Source of the DNA: Pseudomonas sp. CHM02
GTDB taxonomy: Bacteria > Pseudomonadota > Gammaproteobacteria > Pseudomonadales > Pseudomonadaceae
Assembly (NCBI RefSeq): GCF_000612585.1
Contig: NZ_JFCA01000013.1
Location: 1-64,000 of the forward strand
Length of the DNA stretch: 64,000 bases
Reading direction: 5' to 3'
Shown here: piece after piece, positions 31,701 to 42,100 of the stretch
Layout: the number at the start of each line of letters is the position of its first letter
How positions within the stretch are numbered: position 1 is the stretch's first letter
The notes under the pieces: generated by a model
The model's database searches: none
The model's input: the letters and a program-made list of their open reading frames with translations, nothing else
What the model was told of the DNA's origin: nothing
Program-made: the position numbers and the translations under genes

Positions 31701-34700
31701 CCAGTGACGCCCAGAGCCCGTCCGCTCCCTCCTGAACATCCAGGTCCAGATCGAAATGTGCGGTACGCCGGTCCCACGCCAGTCCTTCGATGCGCAAACT
31801 GGCCAGTGACGGTGGCTCATCACCTGGACGCCCTTCGGCCTGGTGATTGAACATCACCTGGAACAATGGGTTGAGACTCAGGCTACGCTCGGGCTGCAAG
31901 GCTTCTACCAGTTGTTCGAAGGGCAGATCCTGGTGCGACTGGGCATCCAGCGCACGCTGTTTGACCTGGGCCAGCAACTGGGCAACGGTAGTTTGCTCAT
32001 CGATCTCGGCCTTGAGCACCTGGGTGTTGACGAAGAAGCCGATCAGCCGTTCGGTCTCGACACGATTGCGGTTAGCGATCGGCACACCGACGCGAATATC
32101 CTGCTGGCCGCTGTAGCGGTGCAACAAAATCTGGAACGACGCCAGCAGCAACATGAACAGGGTCACGCCCTGTGCCTGGGCCAAGGCCTTGAGCTCGGCG
32201 GCCAGGGCGATTGGCAGCGGCACATCCAGCCGCGCACCGCGATGGCTCTGTTGCGCCGGACGCTGATGATCGAACGGCAACTCCAGCACCGGCTGCTCAC
32301 CGCCGAGCAAGTCACGCCAGTAATCGAGCTGACGCGCTTTTTCCCCAGCCTCCATCCAGGCACGCTGCCACACGGCATAGTCCGCATACTGGATCGGCAT
32401 ATCCGGCAGTTGCGGCGCCTGGCCCTGGCTGAACGCGGCATACAACTTCACCAGTTCTTCGACCATCACCTGCATCGACCAACCATCGGACACGATGTGA
32501 TGCTGCACCAGCACCAGCACATGATCGTCCTCGGCCAGGCGCAGCAAGGTCACACGCAGCAAAGGCCCTTGCTGCAAATCAAATGGACGGGCGATCTCGG
32601 CTTCGACCTGCTCCTGCAGATCAGCCTCTGCGATCGGGTCCAGCCTGATCGGCAAAGCAGCGTCAGGCCGAATCACCTGCAGCGCTCCGCTCGGTTGCTC
32701 CTGCACACAGGTGCGCAGACTTTCGTGACGGGCCACCAAGGCATCGAAACTGCGTTGCAGTGCCGAAATATCCAAAGCGCCCTTGAGGCGCAAGGCACTG
32801 GGGATATGGTACGCGGCACTGGAGGGGTCCAGTTGCCAGAGAAACCACTGGCGCTCCTGCGCGTAAGACAGCGGCAACGGTTGTTCGCGACCGATCGCGA
32901 GCAACGGTGGTACCTGCTCGCCTTCATGCACCTCCAAGGCTTGCAGAGCGGTGGCGAAACCTTCCAGACGCGGTTGCTCGAAAACCAGTTTCAGTGGCAC
33001 TTCACGGCCCAATACATGGCGCAGGCGCGAGACTACCTGCATTGCCAAAAGCGAGTGCCCGCCCATTTCGAAGAAGTGATCGGCCAGCCCTACCCGTTCA
33101 GCCCCAAGAATGTCTGTCCAGACAGCGGCGACCTGTTGCTCCAGTTCCGTGACCGGGGCAACCCACACCTGTTGCGATTGGCTGGCCGCGGGTTTGGGCA
33201 GCGCCTGGCGATCCAGCTTGCCATTCGGGTTCAGGGGCATACGCTCAAGCAAGATCAGGTGCGCAGGCACCATATAGTCCGGCAGTTGTTCACGCAGGAT
33301 CGACTTGAGCAGTTCGACGTCATGGCGCTCGCAAACCAGATATGCCACGAGCTGGTTATCGGCAGCCAATACCAAGGCCTCACGCACGCCGTCCTGCGCC
33401 AGCAGCAACGCTTCGATCTCTCCCAGCTCGATGCGAAAACCACGGATCTTCACCTGGTGGTCGACCCGGCCGACGTATTCGATGACACCATCGGCGCGGT
33501 ACCGAGCCAGGTCTCCGGTGCGGTACAGGCGCTCGCCGGGTTCACCGAAAGGATCCGGTACAAAACGCTCGGCTGTCAGCACTGCGCGATTCAGATAGGC
33601 ACGCGCCAAGCCGCATCTGCTACCGATATACAGCTCGCCCACGGCGCTCAACGGCGCCAGGTTCAAGTCGCGGTCCAGCACATACAGGGCGCGGCCCGGC
33701 AGCGAGCGGCCAATCGGGCTGGCAGTGGCGCCGATGGTTTCAGTACCGGACGTGCAATCCAGCACGCTCGATACCACCGTGGCTTCCGTCGGACCGTAAG
33801 TGTTGAGCAAACGCACATGGCCGAGACCGGCTTTCAACCATTGCGCTGGGCCGTCCAGCGGCATGGCTTCGCCGCCAATATGAATTTGACGCAATGCCCC
33901 GTAAGAGCGAGGGCCAGCGGCCAGGCAGTCGAGCAGGAACAGGTTCCAATAGGCGGTTGGCAAGTCGGCCAGGGTGATGCCCTGGGCAATAATTTCGTCG
34001 TACAGCCGCGCGCTGTCCCACAGTTCGGGGCCGCGCAGGACAACCGTGGCCCCATGGGTCAGGGCCGGGTACAACTGCTCGACAAACCCATCGAAGTTCA
34101 GGGTAGCGAATTGAAGCACCCGGTCTTCAGCGGTCAACTGCGAGTAACCGGCGGCAATACTGGAGAATTCGGTCAGCGCCGCATGGTTGATCGCCACGCC
34201 CTTGGGCTTGCCAGTGGAGCCCGAGGTGTAGATCACGTAGGCCAGGTTTTGCGCGGCAACGGCCACCTGCGGATCGCTTTCAGGGCACAGCGCCAGGCGT
34301 GCATCCGCCAGATCGACCGTCGCCATGCCTTCGGGCAATGGCATCGCCACATGGGCTTGGGTCAGCACCAGGCGCACGCCACTGTCTTCAAGCATATGCA
34401 ACAGCCGCTCACGCGGGTATTGCGGGTCCAGCGGCACATAGGCGCCGCCGGCCTTGAGCACCGCCAACAGGCTGACCACCATGTCGAACGAGCGCTCGAC
34501 CGCCACCCCCACCAGCACTTCCGGACCAATGCCTTGGTCGATCAGGTGATGGGCCAGACGGTTGGCCAGACGGTTCAGCTCGGCATAGCTGATGGACTGA
34601 TTGTCCAGGCACAGGGCAATCGCATCAGGCCGTTGCCGGACCTGGGCCTGGAACAAGCCATGCACGCCCACGACGTCTTCAAACGCCGTGGCGCTGCTGT

Positions 34701-36165
34701 TCCAGTCTTGCAATAGCCTGCGTTGCTCGTCATCAACCAGCATCCCGAGCTGTGCAATACGATTGCCAACGCGCCCCACCACCGCCCGCAATAACATTTG
34801 CCAGTGCCCGGCCATCCGCCGCACCGTCGCAGCCTCGAACAGGTCGGTCGCATAGCTCAGCGAGGCCCAGATGCCTTCCGGAGATTCCTGGGTATCCAGG
34901 CTCAGGTCGAACTGCGCACTCTGGCTGTCCCACTCCAAAGCCTCCACGCCCAGGCCAGGTAACTGCTGCACGCCACGTGGCCCGCGGCCTTCGGCCTGGT
35001 GGTTGAACATCACCTGGAACAACGGGTTATGGCTCAGGCTACGCTCGGGCTGCAAGGCCTCCACCAACTGTTCGAACGGCAGGTCCTGATGACTTTGGGC
35101 CTCCAATGCACGTTGCTTGACCTGGGCCAGCAACTGGCTGAAGGTCATTTGTCCGTCGATGTCCGCCTTGAGCACCTGGGTATTGACGAAAAAGCCGATC
35201 AGCCGTTCGGTTTCCGCACGATTGCGGTTGGCAATCGGCACACCGACACGGATATCCGACTGCCCGCTGTAGCGATACAACAAGGTCTGGAAGGACGCCA
35301 GCAACAACATGAACAGCGTCACGCCTTCGCGCTGGGCCAACGTCTTGAGTCCGGTGACCAATGCCGCGTCCAGGCTCATATCGAGCCGGGCACCACGATA
35401 GCTCTGCACGGCCGGGCGCGGGTGATCCAGCGGGAGTTCCAGCACCGGTTGCTCACCGCCCAACTGCGCGCACCAATAGCCCAGCTGACGCTCTTTTTCG
35501 CCGGCCTCCATCCAGCTACGCTGCCACAAGGCATAGTCCGGGTATTGGATCGACAAATCCGGCAGACGCAAATCATGGCCTTGGCTGTACGCGACGTACG
35601 ACTGCACCAGCTCGTCGACCATCACCTGCATCGACCAGCCATCGGAGACGATGTGGTGCTGCACCAACACCAACACGTGCTCATCGGGTGCCAACTGCAA
35701 CAACTTGACCCGCAACAGCGGACCTTGTAGCAGATCGAAGGGCTTGGCGATTTCTGCTTGCACCAACCGTTCAAGCTGCGCGGCATCAGCGCTTTCAAAG
35801 GCGATTTCAAGCGACAACTCGGGCCTGACCACCTGCAGCACTTGGTCGACATCCTGATGCAAGTAAGTACGCAGGCTTTCGTGGCGGGCGATAAGGCTAT
35901 CGAAGCTGCGCTGCAAGGCCGCCCGGTCAAGGCGACCTTTCAAGCGCAAGGCGCGCGGCAGGTGGTAAGCCGGACTCTGCGGCTCCAACTGCCACAAAAA
36001 CCACTGCCGCTCCTGAGCATAAGAAAGCCGAAGGGGCTCACCTTCCTGGCGCTTGAAAACCGGGGCGATCTCAAACAGGTTGATGCCCTGCTGCTTGAGC
36101 ATTACCGCCAACGCTTTCTTTTGTTGCGCCGAAAGTGACCCTACCGACTCGATTAATGCTTGCAC
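25750..36165 (-). CDS. pvdD: PvdD-type NRPS, three modules plus thioesterase (Lys, X, Ser)
   Basis: A 3471-residue synthetase, the last on the pyoverdine line. The order is C (HHIVSDGW near 170)-A1 (about 500-990)-T (near 1030)-C (near 1220)-A2-T (near 2092)-C (near 2280)-A3-T (near 3137)-TE (GWSMGG near 3268). A1 specificity residues by eye are D-G-E-D-H-G-T-V-V, known for Lys in pyoverdine synthetases. A2 gives D-G-E-V-C-G-G-V-T, probably formyl-hydroxyornithine. A3 gives D-V-W-H-V-S-L-I-D for Ser. There is no epimerase. The TE probably releases a ring by Lys attack, giving cyclo(Lys-FoOHOrn-Ser). The start is GTG, 10 bp after pvdJ, with GAGGGG overlapping the pvdJ stop: coupled translation. 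Confidence 0.93.
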   Translation of the reverse strand: MQALIESVGSLSAQQKKALAVMLKQQGINLFEIAPVFKRQEGEPLRLSYAQERQWFLWQLEPQSPAYHLPRALRLKGRLDRAALQRSFDSLIARHESLRTYLHQDVDQVLQVVRPELSLEIAFESADAAQLERLVQAEIAKPFDLLQGPLLRVKLLQLAPDEHVLVLVQHHIVSDGWSMQVMVDELVQSYVAYSQGHDLRLPDLSIQYPDYALWQRSWMEAGEKERQLGYWCAQLGGEQPVLELPLDHPRPAVQSYRGARLDMSLDAALVTGLKTLAQREGVTLFMLLLASFQTLLYRYSGQSDIRVGVPIANRNRAETERLIGFFVNTQVLKADIDGQMTFSQLLAQVKQRALEAQSHQDLPFEQLVEALQPERSLSHNPLFQVMFNHQAEGRGPRGVQQLPGLGVEALEWDSQSAQFDLSLDTQESPEGIWASLSYATDLFEAATVRRMAGHWQMLLRAVVGRVGNRIAQLGMLVDDEQRRLLQDWNSSATAFEDVVGVHGLFQAQVRQRPDAIALCLDNQSISYAELNRLANRLAHHLIDQGIGPEVLVGVAVERSFDMVVSLLAVLKAGGAYVPLDPQYPRERLLHMLEDSGVRLVLTQAHVAMPLPEGMATVDLADARLALCPESDPQVAVAAQNLAYVIYTSGSTGKPKGVAINHAALTEFSSIAAGYSQLTAEDRVLQFATLNFDGFVEQLYPALTHGATVVLRGPELWDSARLYDEIIAQGITLADLPTAYWNLFLLDCLAAGPRSYGALRQIHIGGEAMPLDGPAQWLKAGLGHVRLLNTYGPTEATVVSSVLDCTSGTETIGATASPIGRSLPGRALYVLDRDLNLAPLSAVGELYIGSRCGLARAYLNRAVLTAERFVPDPFGEPGERLYRTGDLARYRADGVIEYVGRVDHQVKIRGFRIELGEIEALLLAQDGVREALVLAADNQLVAYLVCERHDVELLKSILREQLPDYMVPAHLILLERMPLNPNGKLDRQALPKPAASQSQQVWVAPVTELEQQVAAVWTDILGAERVGLADHFFEMGGHSLLAMQVVSRLRHVLGREVPLKLVFEQPRLEGFATALQALEVHEGEQVPPLLAIGREQPLPLSYAQERQWFLWQLDPSSAAYHIPSALRLKGALDISALQRSFDALVARHESLRTCVQEQPSGALQVIRPDAALPIRLDPIAEADLQEQVEAEIARPFDLQQGPLLRVTLLRLAEDDHVLVLVQHHIVSDGWSMQVMVEELVKLYAAFSQGQAPQLPDMPIQYADYAVWQRAWMEAGEKARQLDYWRDLLGGEQPVLELPFDHQRPAQQSHRGARLDVPLPIALAAELKALAQAQGVTLFMLLLASFQILLHRYSGQQDIRVGVPIANRNRVETERLIGFFVNTQVLKAEIDEQTTVAQLLAQVKQRALDAQSHQDLPFEQLVEALQPERSLSLNPLFQVMFNHQAEGRPGDEPPSLASLRIEGLAWDRRTAHFDLDLDVQEGADGLWASLGYATDLFEASTIERMARHWQNLLQAMVADQQQPISQLNLLGQDEQQHILQLWNQTDAGFSAERLVHERVADRARETPDAVAVKFDAQTLTYGELDRQANRLAHALIARGVGPEVRVAIAMPRSAEIMVAFLAVMKAGGVYVPLDIEYPRDRLLYMMQDSRAQLLLTHTSALQQLPIPDGLDSLAIDRTEEWAGYSDTAPDVKLDGDNLAYVIYTSGSTGMPKGVAVSHGPLVAHIVATGERYETSPADCELHFMSFAFDGSHEGWMHPLINGASVLIRDDSLWLPEYTYQQMHRHNVTMAVFPPVYLQQLAEHAERDGNPPKVRVYCFGGDAVAQASYDLAWRALKPTYLFNGYGPTETVVTPLLWKARKGDPCGAVYAPIGTLLGNRSGYVLDSQLNLQPIGVAGELYLGGEGVARGYLERPALTAERFVPDPFGKPGSRVYRSGDLTRGRPDGVVDYLGRVDHQVKIRGFRIELGEIEARLRELDNVGETVVIAQDSPTGKQLVAYVVPADGPLANETGFRETLRRALKINLPDYMVPAHFMFLAQMPLTPNGKLDRKGLPQPDTAQSQGVWVEPVTPLQRQVAAIWAQVLGAERIGLNDHFFELGGHSLLAMQVISRVRQLLAREVALRTLFEQPQLEGFVLALQATDQRSAPPMLAVGRDQPLALSFAQERQWFLWQLDPHSAAYHIPSVLRLNGRLDQRALQRSFDALVARHESLRTQVYQDGERAFQRVRPATTLEIARADADGANLQQQVEAEIARPFDLQAGPLLRVTLLRLADDEHVLVLVQHHIVSDGWSMQVMVDELVQLYAANSQGQTLQLPELALQYADYAHWQRQWMATGERERQLAYWRQLLGGEQPMLELPTAHARPAVQSYRGASLQLELPEALSAGLNALAQREGVTLFMVLLASFQSLLYRYSGQQDIRIGVPVANRNRIEVERLVGFFVNTQVLKADIDGQISVGQLLQQVKRRSLDAQSHQDLPFEQLVEALQPERSLSHNPLFQVMFNHQSDAGLMTPGQSLPDLRVEGLDWGSQTAQFDLSLDTQASADGIHATLTYATDLFEPAALKRMLAHWQNLLQGMLKDPQQRVSQLPLLDPSEQQVLVDQWNATTRDYPRQPVHHLIEAQVAQTPDAPALVFGAQRLSYAELNRRANQLAHRLIHAGVGPDVLVGLVVERSIEMVVGLLAVLKAGGAYVPMDPDYPRERLAYMLEDSGVKLLLTQSHLLEQLPIAQGVECLVLGESTFERYPDTNPGIVLDGENLAYVIYTSGSTGQPKGAGNRHSALVNRLCWMQEAYALTASDTVLQKTPFSFDVSVWEFFWPLMTGARLVVAAPGDHRDPARMVALINAEQVTTLHFVPSMLQAFLQDAAVSSCHCLRRIVCSGEALPADAQQQVFSKLPAAGLYNLYGPTEAAIDVTHWTCVEEGRDTVPIGQPIANLQTYVLDAQLQAVAVGVAGELYLGGIGLARGYHRRPGLTAERFIASPFEPGARLYRTGDRVRQRVDGVIEYLGRLDHQVKLRGLRIELGEIEARILETDDVQEASVQVVDGRHLVGYLVLQAPGDNWREPLSAHLAAHLPDYMVPAQWVLLEQMPLSPNGKLDRKALPKPDAGQHTQAFRAPQTELEQCLATIWGEVLDVERVGLADNFFELGGHSLLVLMLRERIRKATGRSLSVSQLMLNPTVAGQVSCLGNGAGHSLIVKLNSQTQGTPLFLFHPSYGSVHCYKAIGLALREQRPVMGVICRALAEQGSAVPSWQAMVEDYTAQLLDALPEGRYRLAGWSMGGNLAMEVAYALEQAGREVEVVGWIDASPPYWLKAYWDAAVIADDVELSVNQRRVELLQVMFPASSQQIHSAWLDSQVLSSDEGQQWQALGAWADDALGETFREIKATLLEGDEAQISWELDRTLGQRLKDADFKPLKAPISCWWAAGSRAGQHRQLIEATMQQVVGSACIQQSVMIDSTHDRIIDNAAFVQSFADAMK
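30336..31640. repeat. A-domain tract shared with pvdI (pvdD copy)
   Basis: This 1.3 kb of the pvdD module-2 adenylation domain is nearly identical in DNA to 44611-45915 in pvdI at a constant offset of 14275 bp. Most differences are single third-base changes. Shorter runs at the same offset continue into the upstream C domain (for example 32281-32370 with 46556-46645). Confidence 0.85.
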
Positions 36166-36175
36166 GCCACGCCCC

Positions 36176-39100
36176 TCAGGAAATCAATTTATCCAAATCT
36201 TCTGCTGATAGACGTTTGAGGGCCTCCAAGGATTTAGCCAATGCGTCCTGCACCGGCGAATTATTTGTCTGCCGGGCAGCCACATGGGCGCTGAAATCAG
36301 CCAGGATCGGGGTGGTGAAGATCGATTTGACGTCGAATTCAGCGTGCAACTGCTCGCGCAGGCGCACCACCACCTGCGTAGCCAATAGGGAATGCCCGCC
36401 CAGCTCGAAGAAGTTGTCGTGCAGGCCCACGCGCTCAACGTCCAGCACTTCGGCCCAGATCGCAGCGATCTGTTGCTCCAACTCGCTCTGCGGGGCCACG
36501 TATTCCCGGGCTTGCAGGTTGGCGTCCACCTTCGGCAGCGCTTTGCGGTCCAGTTTGCCGTTGGGGCTCAGGGGCATCTGTTCCAGTAGCATCCACTGGG
36601 CCGGGACCATGTAGTCCGGCAGGTGTTGAGCCAGGTGCGCACCCAGCACATCGCGCCAGTCATCGCCGGCGTTGTGCAGCACCAGGTAGCCCACCAGGTA
36701 TTTGCCGTCGACCGCCAGCACGGCGGCTTCACGGACCCAGTCGTGTTCCAGCAGGCGCGCTTCGATTTCGCCCAGCTCGATGCGCAGGCCGCGCAGCTTG
36801 ACCTGGTGGTCGATACGCCCGGCGTATTCGATCACGCCATCTTCGCGATAACGCGCCAGGTCGCCGGTGCGGTACAGGCGTTCGCCTTTGACAAACGGGT
36901 GCGCGATAAAACGTTCGGCCGTCAGGGAAGGACGGCGGTGATAACCACGGGCCAGGCCAACGCCGCCCAGGTACAGCTCGCCCAGTACACCCACCGGCAC
37001 CGGCTCGAAGTTGCTGTCGAGGATGTAGCACCCAAGGTTGGCAATCGGGCGGCCGATCGGCACCGCGTCGCGGCCTTCATCCACGCAGGTCCAGTGGGTC
37101 ACGTCGATGGCGGCTTCGGTCGGGCCGTACAGGTTGTAGAGCCCGGCCTGCGGCAGTTTGGCGAACACTTGCTGCTGAGCGTCCACCGGCAAGGCTTCGC
37201 CGCTGCACACGATGCGGTGCAGGGTGTGACAGGTCGCCACCGTCGGGTCCTGCAGGAACGCCTGCAACATCGATGGCACAAAGTGCAGCGTGGTGACTTG
37301 TTCGGCATTGATCAGGCGAACCAGCTTGGCGGGGTCACGGTGATCTCCGGGCGCGGCGACCACCAGACGCGAGCCGGTCATCAATGGCCAGAAGAACTCC
37401 CACACCGATACGTCGAAGCTGAACGGGGTCTTTTGCAGCACCGTGTCACTGACATCCAGGCCATAGGCTTCCTGCATCCATTGCAGGCGGTTCAGCAATG
37501 CTGAATGACGGTTGCCCGCGCCTTTGGGCTGGCCAGTGGAACCAGACGTGTAGATCACGTAGGCAAGATTTTCGCCGTCCAGCACGATGCCAGGGTTGGC
37601 GTCGCTGTAGACCTCAAAGGCCGACTCGCCCAGCACCAGGCTGTCCAGGCCATCAGGGATCGGCAACTGATCAAGCAGATGCGCCTGGGTCAGCAGCAGT
37701 TTCACACCACTGTCGTCGAGCATATAGGCCAGGCGCTCACGCGGGTATTCCGGGTCCAGCGGCACGTAGGCACCACCGGCCTTGAGCACCGCCAGCAGGC
37801 CCACGACCATTTCGACGGAGCGTTCCACCGCCAGGCCCACCAGCACGTCCGGCCCCACGCCGGCTTCGATCAGGCGATGAGCCAGGCGGTTGGCGCGGCG
37901 GTTCAGTTCGGCATAGCTCAAGCGCTGCTCGGCAAACACCAGCGCCGCAGCGTCTGGCGTGCGCGCCACCTGCTCTTCAATCAGGTGATGCACGCAGTGT
38001 TGCAACGGGTAGTCGCGCGCCGTGGCGTTCCAATGGTGGACCACTTGTTGACGCTCAGCCGCATCGAGCATCGCCAGGTCGCCCAAACGCTGCTGGCCAC
38101 CCTCAAGCATGGCGCGCAGCAGGTTGACCAGATGGCGGCCATAGGTGTGCATCGTGCCTGCACCGAAGTGTGCACGCGCAAAGCTGAACTGCACCGACAG
38201 CGTGTCACCGACGTCCACCAGCACCGTCAACGGGAAGCTGGTTTGCTCACGGGAGTCCGGCGGGCCAAAACGGATACTGCTGCCACCGCTCTGCTCCAGG
38301 GCCTTGGACACCGGGTAGTTCTCGAACACCAGGATGTTGTCGAACAAGGCCTCACCGCCCTGCCCGGCCCAACGCTGGATATCGTACAGCCCGGTGTGTT
38401 CATGCTCGCGCAAGGCCAGGTTCTGCGCCTGCACCGCCTGCAACCAGTCGGCCACGCGTTGCTGGCCATCTACTGCGCAGATCACCGGCAGGGTATTGAT
38501 GAACAAGCCGATCTGCTGCTCCACTCCCACAAGGTCCGCTGGACGCCCGGCCACGGTGGCACCAAAGGCCACCACCGACTGCCCGCTATGGCGCTGCAAC
38601 AGCACCAGCCATGCCGCCTGGATCAGGGTGTTGAGCGTGACTTTGTGGCTGCGCGCAAAGGCCTCGAGGCGTTCGGTCAGTGGGCGATCCAGGCTCAGTT
38701 GATGTTCGCCCTGCCCGTCTGCCGCCATCGGCTGACTGCTGCCCAGGCGGGTCGGTGCTTGCAGTGCACTCAACTGCTCGCGCCAGAAGGTTTCGGTCGC
38801 ACTGGCATCACGCTGCTGCAACCAGCCGATGTACTCGCGATAGCGTCCGGCCGCTTCAGGCACCGCCGTTCCGGCGTAACGTTGCAACACTTCACCGAAC
38901 AATCGCGAATTGCTCCAGCCGTCCATCAGGATGTGGTGGTGGGTATAGATCAACTCATGGCGTTGCTCGTCGGTGCGCACCAGCACCAGGCGCACCAGGG
39001 GTGCCTTGGCCAAGTCAAAACCCTGGCGACGCTGGGTTTCCTGCAGGTTTTGCAGCGCCAGCTCACGCTCCGGCTTCGCGCGCCAATCGAGGTGTTCGAT

Positions 39101-42100
39101 CGGCAAACGGGCTTCGCGGTACACCACCTGGCACGGCCATTCCAGCTGGCCTTCCCAGAAGAACCCACTGCGCAACACGTCATGGGCTTGCACTGTGGCA
39201 TCCCACGCTTGCTGGAATCGCGCCACATCCAGGCCCTCGGCGGTCACGCGGATCTGGTTGATGTAATCACCCGCCGCCTGTTCGTACAGGGTGTGGAACA
39301 GCATGCCCTGCTGCATGGGCGACAAGGTGTAGATGTCTTCAATGGCATCGGCCGCCAGCGGCAAGGACTCCAGTTGCTGTTGGTTCAAGCGCGACAACGG
39401 GAAATCGGAAGCCGTCACGCCACGGTTGCCCGGGGTGCAGCAGTGCTCGACCAACGCCGTGAGTTCGCGGGTAAACGCCTGGCTCAAGGCGTCGATCTGC
39501 GACGCCTCGAACATCAGCGGGCTGAAGGTCCAGCCCATGTGCAGTTCACCGCCGAACACCTGGCCGTTGAGCGTCAACCAGTTGCCCAGCGGCGCCTCGG
39601 GGCTCTGCTCGGCACCCGCGCTTTCTGGCGCTGGCACGAACAAAGCGTCTGGCTGATCAAAGCTGCCGTCGATCTGCCCCAGGTAGTTGAAGGTGATGCG
39701 TGGCACCGGCAACTCACTGAACGCCTGGCGCGTAGCGTCGTCGCCGAGGTAGCGCAGCGCGCCGAAACCCAGGCCTTTGTCGGGCACGGCGCGCAGTTGT
39801 TCCTTGATCTGCTTGATCGAGGTGGCAAGGGATTCGGCTGGGGTCAGGCGCACCGGGAACAGGCTGGTGAACCAGCCCAGGGTACGGGTCAGGTCGATAT
39901 CGTCGAACAGGTCTTCACGACCATGCCCTTCCAGCTGGATCAGGCTGGAAGCCTGCCCCGTCCACTGGCAGATAACCCGCGCCAGGGCCGTCAGCAGCAG
40001 GTCGTTGATCTGGGTGCGATAGGCCGTAGGCGCCTGTTGCAGCAATTGCCGGGTGTGCTCGGCGTCCAGTTGGCTGACCACGGTCTGCGCCAGGCGGCCG
40101 GGGCGCGCACCTTGCGGATCTCGGCACGGCAGGTCGGTCGGCACGCCCTGGAGCTGTTGCAGCCAGAAGTGTTTTTCCGACTGCACGGCTTCGCTGCGGG
40201 CATGGGCCTGCAAACGCTCGGCCCAGGCCTTGAACGATGTGGTCTTGGCCGGCAACTGCTGGTGGCGATACAGGCTTTGCAGGTCTTCGAGGAACACCCG
40301 CCAGGACACGCCATCCACCACCAGGTGGTGCATGACCAGCAGCAGGCGCTGGGAACCGTCACCCATCTCGGCGAGTACCGCGCGCAGCAACGGGCCTTGT
40401 TGCAGGTCGAGGCTACGCTGGGCCCGCTCGCACAGGGTTTGCAGTTCGGCGGCGTCCTGCACGCTCGCTTGCCACAACAGATTGGCGGCCGGGGCATCGT
40501 GGCGTGCGGTCCAACCGTCGGCCTGTTGGCTGAAGCTCAGGCGCAGCACATCGTGGTGCCGGGTGAGCGCTTGCAGCGCAGCGTCCAAAGGCTCGGCCAG
40601 AAGAGGCTGGCGCGGCGTCAGCAGCAAGGACTGGTTCCAGTGGTGACGGTCCGGCAGGTCCATCTCGAAGAACAATTGCTGGAACGGCAGCAACGGTGTC
40701 TCGCCCTGCACCGGGCCCTGGTCGATCACTTGAGCCGTTTGCAACTGCGCCACGCGGGCCAGGCTGCGCACCGTTTGGTGCTGGAACAACGCCTTGGCAG
40801 TGAAATGGATACCGGCGGCACGGGCGCGGCTGACCACTTGAATGGAGATGATCGAGTCGCCGCCACGCTCGAAAAAGTTGTCGTTCAACCCCACTTGCTC
40901 GACGCCCAGCACGTCAGCCCAGATCGCGGCGATCTGTTGCTCCAGCGTACTTTGCGGCGCTTCGTAAGAGTGGGTGGCTTCGGGCTTGGGCAGGGCCTTG
41001 CGGTCCAGCTTGCCGTTGGGGCTCAGGGGCATCTGTTCCAGTAGCACCCACTGCGCCGGGACCATGTAGTCCGGCAGATGTTGAGCCAGGTGTGCACCCA
41101 GCACATCGCGCCAGTCATCGCCGGCGTTGTGCAGCACCAGGTAGCCCACCAGGTATTTGCCGTCGACAGCCAGCACGGCGGCTTCACGGACCCAGTCGTG
41201 TTCCAGCAGGCGCGCTTCGATTTCGCCCAGCTCGATGCGCAGGCCGCGCAGCTTGACCTGGTGGTCGATACGCCCGGCGTATTCGATCACGCCATCTTCG
41301 CGATAACGCGCCAAGTCGCCGGTGCGGTACAGGCGTTCGCCTTTGACAAACGGGTGCGCGATAAAACGTTCGGCCGTCAGGGAAGGACGGCGGTGATAAC
41401 CACGGGCCAGGCCAACGCCGCCCAGGTACAGCTCGCCCAGTACACCCACCGGCACCGGTTCGAAGTTGCTGTCGAGGATGTAGCACCCAAGGTTGGCAAT
41501 CGGGCGGCCGATCGGCACCGCGTCGCGGCCTTCATCCACGCAGGTCCAGTGGGTCACGTCGATGGCGGCTTCGGTCGGGCCGTACAGGTTGTAGAGCACG
41601 GCTTGCGGCAGTTTGGCGAACACTTGCTGCTGAGCGTCCACCGGCAAGGCTTCGCCGCTGCACACGATGCGGTGCAGGCTTTGGCAGCTCGACACCGCCG
41701 GGTCCTGCAGGAACGCCTGCAACATCGATGGCACAAAGTGCAGCGTGGTGACTTGTTCGGTATTGATCAGGCGAACCAGCTTGGCGGGGTCACGGTGATC
41801 TCCGGGCGCGGCGACCACCAGACGCGAGCCGGTCATCAATGGCCAGAAGAACTCCCACACCGATACGTCGAAGCTGAACGGGGTCTTTTGCAGCACCGTG
41901 TCACTGACGTCCAGGCCATAGGCTTCCTGCATCCATTGCAGGCGGTTCAGCAATGCTGAATGACGGTTGCCCGCGCCTTTGGGCTGGCCAGTGGAACCAG
42001 ACGTGTAGATCACGTAGGCAAGATTTTCGCCGTCCAGCACGATGCCAGGGTTGGCGTCGCTGTAGACCTCAAAGGCCGACTCGCCCAGCACCAGGCTGTC

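Noticed and set aside
37505..41044. Very long open frame on the plus strand opposite pvdJ (and similar ones at 31843-34716, 51950-55015, 44147-46249)
   Set aside because: They mirror the NRPS genes on the other strand, and their His/Gln/Val-rich, low-complexity translations show no protein family. High GC with biased third positions produces such shadows.
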